From the IMG/VR virus record IMGVR_UViG_3300034012_000564, positions 1 through 20,320 of that record: a DNA stretch of 20,320 nucleotides; one strand, written 5' to 3'. The stretch comes from a virus. Under the pieces are notes generated by a model. That model did no database searches. It was not told the DNA's origin and saw nothing but the letters and a program-made list of their open reading frames with translations. This document shows, piece after piece, positions 4,643-13,133 of the stretch (position 1 is the first letter of the stretch; each line of letters begins with the position of its first letter). The translations under genes were made by a program, and so were the position numbers.

Positions 4643-7600
4643 TTATTGTCTGGGTGCCTGAATCTGGGCTTGGCGTTGCTGCAACAGGCCGCTGATCGGA
4701 TCGTTGGGGAACATTGAAGGGTACATCAACTGGATGTTGCTTGCTCCACCTGCGGGCGCTGCCGGCGGTGTTGTAGGCAGGCGAGGGTTGAAGTTTGTTC
4801 CACGGGTGGGCGGAGCAGGCGGCATCGCTTTGAGCATCTGCTGGGCGCTTGTTCCGGGGACCACGGGCAGCTTACCCAGATTGCCGATGTCTTCTGGCTG
4901 TTCACCCATAGCTGCTTGCGCAGTTGTCTGCACCGCTGCACGGGTGATGTTTTCAGGCAAGAAAGCAGACCTTGGAATACCAATCTGTTCCAGTGAAGCT
5001 GCCAGCTTCTGTGCTTCCGCAGGTGTGCCCACATGCGTAATTCGCTTGGCAAATTCAGCGTCTTCCAGTGCTCTTGTAAAGATCCGCTGATAAATCTGGT
5101 TCTCCAGACCACCCGCCATACGTAGCATGACTGCCAAAGCACCCGTGGATGGGGCTATACGGCCCACAGCGGCCTCGCGGGCCGTGGTTGTGAGGAACTG
5201 GATACCCGCGCCAAATAAACGCTTCATGGCTTGATCTGTCGATTCAAACGCAGGGATCTGTCCGGTCACGTCAGCAAACGCATTCACACGGCGCTGCAAA
5301 TCAGCCAGTGTTTTAAGGTCCTCTAAGTGCGCTGTATTTTTGAACAGTACCTTGAGCGATGCTTCGTTGTTGTCGATGAATGACTTAAGCGCGCCGCCTT
5401 TTTGAGCACCGCCAGTGGCAACATCAAACACAGATCGGCGAAGAGCCGCCATCATCTCTGGATCTTTTTCGATTCCACGAACCAGAGTGCTCATGGTTGC
5501 AGGGTCACGCAGGGCCGTTTGCAATGTTTGTGAAGGGTCAGCGCCGGGGCGTGTGGCCTTAGCGAGTAATCCATCAAGTTCTTGGTCCTTGGCATTGACA
5601 CGGCGGGCGTCGATTTCGCCCATGCGCTTAACGTAATCGTCGGCAAACTTCACCTCATCCTGCAGTCTCATCTGCAAGTTAGCGGGCAGGGCTTCAACGA
5701 TGTTTTTGTTCTTGTCTAATACCTGACGAATCTTTTTGGGATCGACCAAGCCGTCGGCGTTGACAACATTTTTGCTACGAAGCCAATCAATAGCTCCGCG
5801 TTCCAAAAGTGAGTTAGCCTGTGGAGAGCCGCTGATAGCTAACTGCAATTGTTTTAAGTTGTCGGCAGTAGAAAACGCAGTCTGGAGCAAGCGCTCATTG
5901 GGCAAGAGGAACTCGTCGCCGCCGCGGGTCTTCTGTGTGAGCAGGAGGGGCAGGTTCTTTTCGTAAGCAGCAGCATAGTCCTCTAGGACCATCTTCATGC
6001 CGTCATATTCCTGTTTGATCCTTGGCACGTTGTTCAGGACTAGGCCTTCAATGTCCTTGTAGATGGCGTTGCCTGTATCGATGTAACGCTGAGCATCTTG
6101 AATGCGGCTGCTACCGCGCTTCATGGAGCCGTTGTAATTGATCACAGACTGGTTGCGGAAACGCATAGCTGACTGCAAGTAGTCAAGCGCTTCTGGCAGA
6201 TTTAAATCAATCGCTGTTTCATTTTCGGCAATAAGTGCTGCACGGATTTTTAATTGTGCAGGATTAATTTGCACGGATGTTCCCGGAGTAACAAAAACAT
6301 TTGCCGTTCCATCAGGATTAAGTTGAAGCTGCTTCATGCCCTTAGCTAAATCGCTAATGCCCAACATCCCTTTGCCTGATTTTCCTTTTGCTACTTTTTC
6401 TGTAGCAACCCCCACTAATTGTCTAGCGCTGTTAATAGCGGTTTGAACTAATGCGGGATCTATCTCGGAACGCCCCATGTCAGCGAGATCAGAAAGTATC
6501 GCCTGATCCGTCAACTTCATCAACTGATCTGCCTCTATTTTTGCACGGGCAATTTCTTGTGTTCGCACAAAGTTTTTAAGCAGACGAATAGGCTCAGGCA
6601 CTTGAACGTTCATTGATGGACGCTCAGGAGAATACTTGGCAATCAATTCCTTGGCTGCTTCTTCAATATCACGCGCAGGGAACAAGGATTTACCTTCTTC
6701 CCGCGTAGGCATAGGTAGACCTTCTGGCGACACTGCTTGCTTCAGACCCATGCGGCGCAAGATATCGCCACGTGCTTTGGCATCCATCTCCATGCGGGCC
6801 ATCAACACGCCACGCAATTCATCGTTCAAAAGATTGATGTCCTGTGGTCCGAGGCGCTCGGATATTGACATCACTTCCGCGTCTGTCAGGTCCTTCTGGC
6901 CTTTGAGCAACCCCTCAAAGAACTGCTGACGATCTGCTTGGGCCGCGGTGAACGCTTCCTGAATAGGCTTGCGTGACTCGGGAGAGAAGCTTGCAAACAA
7001 GCTGTCCAGCGCCTGCTGGTTCTTGTTGATGCGCTCTTTGGTGATCTCAAGTTCCTTGGGGCCAAGCTGCTGCAGAAGTTCTGCCTTGCGTTGCACCAAA
7101 GGTGCGTACATTGTCTTCTCGGCAGCATCAAACAAGAAGCCCGCATTTGCAACGCGAGGATCAGCCAAGGCAGCTTCAAGTTGCTTCAATGCTTGCTGTG
7201 CTTCGGGGCTCTCGGAGATAGGACCAAACACCTGTGCCAACTTACTTTCAGCACGCTTCATCAGCATGGTGGGCAGCACATTGATGATGGGCAGTCTGTA
7301 CATGCCGGGCAGGCCCTGCAATGTTTCTTTTTCAATCTCGCCTAGGCCGCTAGAAGCACCCTTGACTTTGTCAGAGAGAAATTTAACACCGCGCACAGAG
7401 GGCAGGTTTGCAGCCGCTACAGGAAGGCCGATGAATGCCGCTGCGGGGAGCAGCTCTTCATAAATCTTCTTGTAGGGATTGCTGTCGTCTACTGTTTCTT
7501 TGACCGTTTGACGAAGTCCTTCGTACCCTGCACCAAACGCGATGTCCAGTGCTGCAGCCGCTCTCGGACTTTGTTGAACATATTTGATAGCATCATCTGC

Positions 7601-8050
7601 AATTCCTTTCAATATACCTGTCGCGGGCTTTGCCGCAGAGACAAGCGGTCTAGTAGCCCCTGCATAGGCAAGAATGCCAGTGAAGGGCATCGTTCCACCA
7701 ACACCTTCGCCAATGGCTCGGGCATAACGCTCTTCAACATTCCTTGGGGCTTGTACGCCCTTGTTGAAAAGTCGGGTGAATTGAAATACGTCTTTCTCAT
7801 CCATCCCCATGCCTTTGCCAATCATGCGCTGGGCAGCATCAGGAATAGCAAAAAGGGCTGAATTGAAGCCCCATGAGAGATTGTTTAGCAGGCCGCTGAC
7901 ACGGTCACCGCCTTGTGTTTGTATATCTGGCGCATTTGGGCCACCGGCACGGGGGTCGGCGGTTGTAGTAGGAACGCCCTCAGCACGACCGACAACTTCT
8001 CCAGTTGTCAGGTCAACCATCTCACCACGGGAATTCATCAAGGTTGGCAT
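4643..8050 (-). CDS. Giant virion protein, probable internal/ejection protein
   Basis: This is a 1135-aa protein, the last of four giant late genes. I see no enzymatic motif. The N-terminus (MPTLMNSRGEMVDL) is polar. Residues 52-75, 113-150 and 200-216 are hydrophobic or amphipathic and rich in Gly, Ala and Pro, which suits a protein that inserts into membranes during DNA ejection. Residues about 270-950 are mainly long charged helices. The C-terminus is Pro-rich (APPTRGTNFNPRLPTTPPAAP) and closes with SNIQLMYPSMFPNDPISGLLQQ, a short conserved-looking tail. Length, helix content and place in the operon fit podovirus internal virion proteins such as T7 gp16 (1318 aa), though I see no transglycosylase motif. 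It begins one base into the stop of the upstream gene (TAATG). A patch at about 6240-6660 is richer in A+T than the rest. Confidence 0.55.
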   Translation of the reverse strand: MPTLMNSRGEMVDLTTGEVVGRAEGVPTTTADPRAGGPNAPDIQTQGGDRVSGLLNNLSWGFNSALFAIPDAAQRMIGKGMGMDEKDVFQFTRLFNKGVQAPRNVEERYARAIGEGVGGTMPFTGILAYAGATRPLVSAAKPATGILKGIADDAIKYVQQSPRAAAALDIAFGAGYEGLRQTVKETVDDSNPYKKIYEELLPAAAFIGLPVAAANLPSVRGVKFLSDKVKGASSGLGEIEKETLQGLPGMYRLPIINVLPTMLMKRAESKLAQVFGPISESPEAQQALKQLEAALADPRVANAGFLFDAAEKTMYAPLVQRKAELLQQLGPKELEITKERINKNQQALDSLFASFSPESRKPIQEAFTAAQADRQQFFEGLLKGQKDLTDAEVMSISERLGPQDINLLNDELRGVLMARMEMDAKARGDILRRMGLKQAVSPEGLPMPTREEGKSLFPARDIEEAAKELIAKYSPERPSMNVQVPEPIRLLKNFVRTQEIARAKIEADQLMKLTDQAILSDLADMGRSEIDPALVQTAINSARQLVGVATEKVAKGKSGKGMLGISDLAKGMKQLQLNPDGTANVFVTPGTSVQINPAQLKIRAALIAENETAIDLNLPEALDYLQSAMRFRNQSVINYNGSMKRGSSRIQDAQRYIDTGNAIYKDIEGLVLNNVPRIKQEYDGMKMVLEDYAAAYEKNLPLLLTQKTRGGDEFLLPNERLLQTAFSTADNLKQLQLAISGSPQANSLLERGAIDWLRSKNVVNADGLVDPKKIRQVLDKNKNIVEALPANLQMRLQDEVKFADDYVKRMGEIDARRVNAKDQELDGLLAKATRPGADPSQTLQTALRDPATMSTLVRGIEKDPEMMAALRRSVFDVATGGAQKGGALKSFIDNNEASLKVLFKNTAHLEDLKTLADLQRRVNAFADVTGQIPAFESTDQAMKRLFGAGIQFLTTTAREAAVGRIAPSTGALAVMLRMAGGLENQIYQRIFTRALEDAEFAKRITHVGTPAEAQKLAASLEQIGIPRSAFLPENITRAAVQTTAQAAMGEQPEDIGNLGKLPVVPGTSAQQMLKAMPPAPPTRGTNFNPRLPTTPPAAPAGGASNIQLMYPSMFPNDPISGLLQQRQAQIQAPRQ

Positions 8051-10410
8051 TATTGGGTTCCTATCAGGCCGCGCAATTGAGTAGGATTGAACTGTTGAAT
8101 AGTGTTGTTAGGCATCTTCAAATACACCGACGCATTTGGATCCTGCAACTTGCCAATAGTACTACCAAGGAAGGTAAACATCACGCGTTGGCCGTCTTTA
8201 TCTGCGGGGATCACAAACGGATCGTTCTGCGTACCTGTGTTTGGTGTGCGCATCGCATAGTCGTTGTTTTCGTAGCCCAACTGTGTCAACACCTGCTGGC
8301 GAGCATTTCGCAGCATTGCTTCGGTGCTTGCAAAGCCCTTGGCTGCAAGTTCTTTGTTTTGGAAGAACGCCGTTGGATTAGAAATGCCCTTGGCATTATC
8401 ACGAACCCACTCTTGTTCCTGCACAGCGACGCGGCCACCATCGTTGGCAGAAGCGATGTTTTTCAAGATAGAGTTTAGGCCAGTCTGAATGCGAGTAGCG
8501 GAATCAGCTTGGTTGACATCTGGGCGAACCATTCCACCAGAGATAGGAACAATCAGATTGTTGACCTTGTCCACGAACCATGTGCCGGGGCTGTACAGGT
8601 TTGTATAAGTGCCCTTGAGGTTGTCCAAGGTAGACAAGCTGTTATCCAACGAACGCAGTGTAGAGGTGAGCTTGATACGCTCACCCTTGTCCGTCTCAAC
8701 AGAAGTAGGCGCTTGTCCGCGGTTCTCGACAAATGGATTGTCCGTATCGCGCAGTGTAAAACGGCTCTGAAGTGCGGACTGCACTGTCGGGTCTTTTGGA
8801 TCAACAGTGGCGCCAAGGAAGCTACCTTCTTTGGTTTCAGCAATACGCAAGCCTCCGCCACCGTCTTTGACGACAGGAGTACCGGGGCTCTTTTTTATCT
8901 GCTCCAACAACAAACGGAAGTCGCCGTCGAGCACCTTCATCTTGATCTGCTGAGCATACTTGTCCTGCTCTTGAACGTCGCTGAACGCCTGTGACAAGGC
9001 AGTAGACTTGATCTTGAGGTCTCGGTCCTTGGCCTGTGCAGCAAGCGCCATGAAGCCACGTGGAACGTTACTCAAGCCTTCTGCAATTCCCATTGCAGCG
9101 GTAGGCTGACGAGAAGAAGCAATTCTCAAACCTGCATCCGCCAAAAGCAGCAATGCATTGGTCTTCATGTCTTCTTTGTCACTGCCCAAGATCTCTTGGA
9201 ACAGCGGCGCAAGTTCTGTGTAGCCTTCCTTGATCCGCTCTGCACGGGTCTTTTCTTTGGTAGCCGCTTTGATGAAATCCTGTGTAGATTTCTTTTCGTC
9301 AGCAACCTCGGCCAACGTGCCAAACTCGTCAGCACGCACCGGCTCCATGGCCAGTGGGCTATATGCAGGCTTTTCCGCAGCAGCTGCAGGTGTAGCAGTA
9401 GCGGCGGCAGAGGACGGCTGTGCACGAGAAGGCGAAGGCATTCTGTCAATAGCCGACAGCTGCGCCATATTAGCGTCGTAAGAGGCCTGCTGCGCAGCAC
9501 TCATCGGGGTGCTGGAATCTTTCATGAAAGGCGTTGCAGACAAGGCGCCTGTTGTAAGAGCCAAAGCAGGAGAAATGCGGGACAGAGCTTCTGCCACACG
9601 TGGGTACTCTTGTGCAGTACGCTGCACACCCATCCTCAGGCCCTCAGTGAACGTAGGGCTCATCAAAGGACCCATCGTTGTATAGGGAGCGATCTGCGTG
9701 CCTGCGCCTTGAACAATCGTGCCAGCAGGCCCTTGGACCAAGGTCTCTCGTCCTTGCACAGACAAAGGCATTGCAGGGTTACCGCCAGTAACGCGCTGCA
9801 CAGTAGGCTGTGCGCGCATGGTCAGGTTGCCCAGATATTGATTCAATGCAGGGCCGTATTGAGCGGCTCTTTCGCCCATGAACTGAGCAGCACGTGTGAA
9901 CGGCGTAATAAACGCGCCAGCAGCGGCCTGCATCGGGGGCATGCCATCAGGGGTGGGCGGAGCCTGCTCAGCCCCGCCCTGTGGAAAAGGGCCGGCGCCC
10001 TCCATTCCGGGAGGAGGCATTCCTTCTTGTGGAGGCATTCCCATAGGAGGCGGAGCCATTTCTTGGCCCTGTGGCAGTGAGCCAATACCGCCTTGCTGTT
10101 GCTGTTGTTGCATGCCCATCTGGCCCATCAACATGGCCAATACTTCAGGGGGCGTTTCCATGGCGGCTTCTTCACCAACCATTTGCGCTAATTCCTGATA
10201 ACGAGCATCCACAGAACGCATATCACCACGCAGAGTATTCATCAGAATCTCAGGATTTTGTGGTGTGCGGGCCATCTGAGGCATTTCCTCGACATTGTCT
10301 TCAGGAGCCTCGGGCATCTCATCTTCAAACCCCGCCATGATTCCAGAATTGCGAGAATCCTTTGTCAAGGGCATCGCAAACATGGCACGCTTTAAAATTT
10401 CATTCTTCAT
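8050..10410 (-). CDS. Giant Pro/Met/Gln-rich virion protein
   Basis: This is a 786-aa structural-type protein. Residues 1-92 form a conserved-looking head with NSGIM.GF, NPEILMNTLRGDMRSVDARY and TPPEVLAML, blocks I recall from uncultured aquatic phages. Residues 94-163 are low complexity, with six consecutive Gln and many PPMGMPP-like Met/Pro motifs, and probably form a flexible linker. Residues 164-330 are Ala/Gly-rich. The remainder is a mixed, mostly helical domain that contains KEDMKTNALLLLADAGLRIA and ends with a small beta-rich part (DPNASVYLKMPNNTIQQFN). AAGGA six bases before ATG fixes the start. It shares a base with the next gene, which suggests coupled translation and perhaps a fixed ratio in the virion. 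No enzyme motif is seen. It is likely an internal virion or tail-associated protein. Confidence 0.5.
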   Translation of the reverse strand: MKNEILKRAMFAMPLTKDSRNSGIMAGFEDEMPEAPEDNVEEMPQMARTPQNPEILMNTLRGDMRSVDARYQELAQMVGEEAAMETPPEVLAMLMGQMGMQQQQQQGGIGSLPQGQEMAPPPMGMPPQEGMPPPGMEGAGPFPQGGAEQAPPTPDGMPPMQAAAGAFITPFTRAAQFMGERAAQYGPALNQYLGNLTMRAQPTVQRVTGGNPAMPLSVQGRETLVQGPAGTIVQGAGTQIAPYTTMGPLMSPTFTEGLRMGVQRTAQEYPRVAEALSRISPALALTTGALSATPFMKDSSTPMSAAQQASYDANMAQLSAIDRMPSPSRAQPSSAAATATPAAAAEKPAYSPLAMEPVRADEFGTLAEVADEKKSTQDFIKAATKEKTRAERIKEGYTELAPLFQEILGSDKEDMKTNALLLLADAGLRIASSRQPTAAMGIAEGLSNVPRGFMALAAQAKDRDLKIKSTALSQAFSDVQEQDKYAQQIKMKVLDGDFRLLLEQIKKSPGTPVVKDGGGGLRIAETKEGSFLGATVDPKDPTVQSALQSRFTLRDTDNPFVENRGQAPTSVETDKGERIKLTSTLRSLDNSLSTLDNLKGTYTNLYSPGTWFVDKVNNLIVPISGGMVRPDVNQADSATRIQTGLNSILKNIASANDGGRVAVQEQEWVRDNAKGISNPTAFFQNKELAAKGFASTEAMLRNARQQVLTQLGYENNDYAMRTPNTGTQNDPFVIPADKDGQRVMFTFLGSTIGKLQDPNASVYLKMPNNTIQQFNPTQLRGLIGTQ

Positions 10411-10419
10411 AATGCGTCC

Positions 10420-13131
10420 TTAAATAATTCCGGCTCTGCCGGCAGCGGCGGCACCTGAGATTCCTGCAATACCCAAACCTGCGGCTTGCATGAATGGGCT
10501 TGGTGTAGCTTGGCTCTGTGTCGTGACCGCCATCTGTGAGGTCGGCGCGCCTCTGTATATGTCGGACAGGAAGCCCATTTGTTGATAAGGCTGCATGTTC
10601 CTTGTCAACTCGTTTTGGCGAGCGGCATCAATCTCGGACTGCTGTTGTCTCTGCTGTGCTGAGCCAAGGTTGAACAAGAAGTTGGTGTCCTGCTGACCCA
10701 TCGCCTGTGCGTTTTGACCCAAAGCGGCCTGTTGCATACCAACGTTGGACTGTTGTGTGCCCAGAGCACCCAACCCTTGAGCTATGCCTTGGCCCACGCC
10801 AAACTGCTGAGAAGCCAAGCTGCCGATACCCTGACCAAGAGCTTGATTGAGTTGTGACTGCTGGCCCAAAATACCGGCTTGCTGTGCGCCCAAGTTGCCG
10901 TACAAACTAGCAAGACCCGCTTGTTGGCCCGCCAAGTTGCCGTACATATTTGCAGCGTTTTGCTGAATACCTGCTTGCTGAGCAGTAGCGCCAATCTGAC
11001 CAGTGCCTGCGGCAGCTTGTTGCTGAGCAGCTTGCAAACCAAACTGTGCACCAGACAGGCCATACTGGCCTTGTAGCGCTTGATTAGCAAGATTAGTTTG
11101 CTGTTGTAGCTGAGCATTTTGCAAACCAGTGTTGTAGCCCATCTGTTGGTTAGCCAACTGAGCTTGCATGTTTGCGTTTTGGTTCATGCCCTGCGCTTGC
11201 AGATTGGCTTGCTGATTTGCTAACGCTGCCTGTGACTGCAGCTGAGCGTTTGTAGTGCCGGCCTGCAGACCTGTCTGCTGATTTGCCAAAGCGGCCTGCA
11301 ACGCAGATTGCTGGTTCATGCCCTGTGCTTGCAAACGGTTGGCCTCGCTCTGAACGTTTGCCTGCTGTTGATTTGACAAGTTTGCCAAGGCCATCTGCGT
11401 GCCTGTCTGCGCGCCCAACTGCTGTGTAGCCAAGTTGGCGGACAAGTTCTGCTGTCCAGTGGACAATTGCGATTGCTGATTTGCCAAAGCAGTTTGCAAC
11501 GCTGTTTGTTGGTTCATGCCCTGCGCTTGCAGTGCATTTGCAGCGTTTTGCACGTTTGCTTGCTGCTGGCTTGACAAGTTTGCCAAGGAAGTCTGGAGAC
11601 CTGTTTGTGCCTGCAACTGCTGTGTGCCTTGCTGAGAAGCCAAGTTCTGTTGACCCACAGTAAGGCCCGCTTGCTGATTTGCCAAAGCAGCCTGCATTGC
11701 TTGTTGAGCATTCATGCCTTGAGCCTGCAACTGCGCTGCTTGATTCTGCACGTTGGACTGCTGCGAAGAACTGAGGTTGGCCAAAGCAACTTGCAAGTCT
11801 GCACCAAAGCCCAACTGCTGAGTAGCTTGCTGCGCACCAAGGTTTTGCTGACCCACAGTAAGACCAGCTTGCTGATTTGCTTGCTGGGCCGCGAGCCGCG
11901 CTTGTTGCTCGGCGTTGAACTGTTGCTGGCCTGCCATGTAGGCTTCTTGAGAACCTTTGTTCTGGATGTCGGCCTTAAGCTGTGCCAAATTACGAGCAGC
12001 TTCAGATTCCATAATCGCTTGACGAGAACCGCCAAACGCGCCAGATTTAACAGCGGCAGCATTACGGCCTTGGCGTGCAATATCGTCTTGACGCTGTGCT
12101 TCACGAAGACCAATGTCCGTCACCGCTTGTTGGTACGGCGACATGTATTTCTGAGCGGCTCCCTGATCAGTAAGGGACTGCGTGCTAACTTGTTGAGCAG
12201 GGCCCATTTGAGCGGCAGTCAGGCCTTTAGAACTAAAACCAGACTGCGCAGCGCTCATCAAAGGTGTGCCAACAGACTGCGCTTGAATTCGCTCTGCAGG
12301 GCCCATTTGGAAGGTCTGCAAGTTAGGGTTGTACCCTGTTTGAGCAGCAGCAATACCTTGGTTCTGTACAGCACTTGGCGCTTGAGCCATGGGCGCAGGG
12401 CCCATTTGATAGTTCTGTAAATCAGGGCGGTAGCCAGATTGCGCAGCTTGAATGCCTTGTGTGCCCACCATCTGTGCGCCCACTTGTGAGGGCGCGTTGA
12501 CTTGTCCTGCTTGCGCGGCCTGTGCATTAACATTTTGATTGTTAACGTTCATGGGGCCTTGGAACTGGGCGGCTTGTGCAGTCGGTGCGGCGCCTAATTG
12601 AGAAGCAGCTCTGGCTGCGTCAGCAGCAGCATACAAAGAACCAATACCTTGTTGGAAACCGGGCTGATTTGCAGAAGCAAGGGCTAGGTTTTGAGCATTT
12701 GTCATGCCCTGCGCGCCTTGCTGAATCAGAGGAACACCTTGACTTGTCAAATTCGCCGCTGCTGTCATCTGATTGATAGGAACGGCGGCGTTGTTCATCG
12801 CTGCTTGGGCCGCGCCAAACTGAGCACGGGTATCTGCACCGCGCAGTACATTTGCGGCTTCACCCAAAGTATTAGCGCCGGCTGTAGTCCCCTGAGCAGC
12901 AGCCGTCATGTAAGGCTGATAGGCACCAATACCCTGACGGCCCAACTGAAGGGCTGTCAGCTGGTCCGAAGTCATCCCCTGTACTTTGTAATCAGGAGTG
13001 AGGTACCTGCCTTGCGCGGCGGCAGCGTTTGCTGCATCTACCTGCGCTTTAGCAGAGGACATCAGGCCAACTTTGGCCTGTTCAATTTCCGGGGCTTCCC
13101 GTGATATCTGTTCTTGGACGGTATTTGACAT
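10420..13131 (-). CDS. Giant Gln/Ala-rich repeat virion protein
   Basis: This 903-aa protein is dominated by Gln, Ala, Asn and Gly. Residues about 195-325 carry roughly 33-residue units ending in QMGPA. Next comes the YMSPYQQAV...IGLREAQRQ segment (from 329) with SGAFGGSR (363-370) and a charged helix. I recognise this block from many uncultured marine and freshwater phages. Residues 422-628 hold 66-residue tandem repeats (LQAQGMN, ALANQQ, GQQNL). The C-terminus has NMQPYQQMGFLSDIYRGAPT and a hydrophobic Gly/Ala end. Long Gln/Ala helices and no enzyme motif point to an elongated coiled or fibrous virion component, perhaps tail or internal. It starts two bases after the upstream stop. The long open frames on the opposite strand are by-products of its codon bias. 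Confidence 0.55.
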   Translation of the reverse strand: MSNTVQEQISREAPEIEQAKVGLMSSAKAQVDAANAAAAQGRYLTPDYKVQGMTSDQLTALQLGRQGIGAYQPYMTAAAQGTTAGANTLGEAANVLRGADTRAQFGAAQAAMNNAAVPINQMTAAANLTSQGVPLIQQGAQGMTNAQNLALASANQPGFQQGIGSLYAAADAARAASQLGAAPTAQAAQFQGPMNVNNQNVNAQAAQAGQVNAPSQVGAQMVGTQGIQAAQSGYRPDLQNYQMGPAPMAQAPSAVQNQGIAAAQTGYNPNLQTFQMGPAERIQAQSVGTPLMSAAQSGFSSKGLTAAQMGPAQQVSTQSLTDQGAAQKYMSPYQQAVTDIGLREAQRQDDIARQGRNAAAVKSGAFGGSRQAIMESEAARNLAQLKADIQNKGSQEAYMAGQQQFNAEQQARLAAQQANQQAGLTVGQQNLGAQQATQQLGFGADLQVALANLSSSQQSNVQNQAAQLQAQGMNAQQAMQAALANQQAGLTVGQQNLASQQGTQQLQAQTGLQTSLANLSSQQQANVQNAANALQAQGMNQQTALQTALANQQSQLSTGQQNLSANLATQQLGAQTGTQMALANLSNQQQANVQSEANRLQAQGMNQQSALQAALANQQTGLQAGTTNAQLQSQAALANQQANLQAQGMNQNANMQAQLANQQMGYNTGLQNAQLQQQTNLANQALQGQYGLSGAQFGLQAAQQQAAAGTGQIGATAQQAGIQQNAANMYGNLAGQQAGLASLYGNLGAQQAGILGQQSQLNQALGQGIGSLASQQFGVGQGIAQGLGALGTQQSNVGMQQAALGQNAQAMGQQDTNFLFNLGSAQQRQQQSEIDAARQNELTRNMQPYQQMGFLSDIYRGAPTSQMAVTTQSQATPSPFMQAAGLGIAGISGAAAAGRAGII
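11248..11868 (-). repeat. 198-bp coding tandem repeats (66 aa)
   Basis: Two full diverged 198-bp units lie at 11757-11560 and 11559-11362. A partial unit precedes them (from about 11868) and another follows (to about 11248). Each unit encodes 66 residues with the order [SA]NVQ, LQAQGMN, ALANQQ, GQQNL, TQQL, LANLS. The period is a multiple of three, so changes in copy number keep the frame. Confidence 0.85.
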
Positions 13132-13133
13132 CT

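Noticed and set aside
9196-10080. 294-codon open frame on the plus strand
   Set aside because: It is a mirror of the Pro/Gln/Ala-rich 786-aa gene. The translation is Arg/Cys/His-rich with no family features, and there is no promoter or ribosome-binding site.
10091-10112. CAA/CAG microsatellite as a regulatory element
   Set aside because: It encodes the six-Gln run in the low-complexity linker of the 786-aa protein and is in frame. No separate function is indicated.
11605-12420. 271-codon open frame on the plus strand
   Set aside because: It is the complement of the Gln/Ala repeat gene. Leu/Arg/Cys-rich translation follows from CAG and GCN codons read in reverse.
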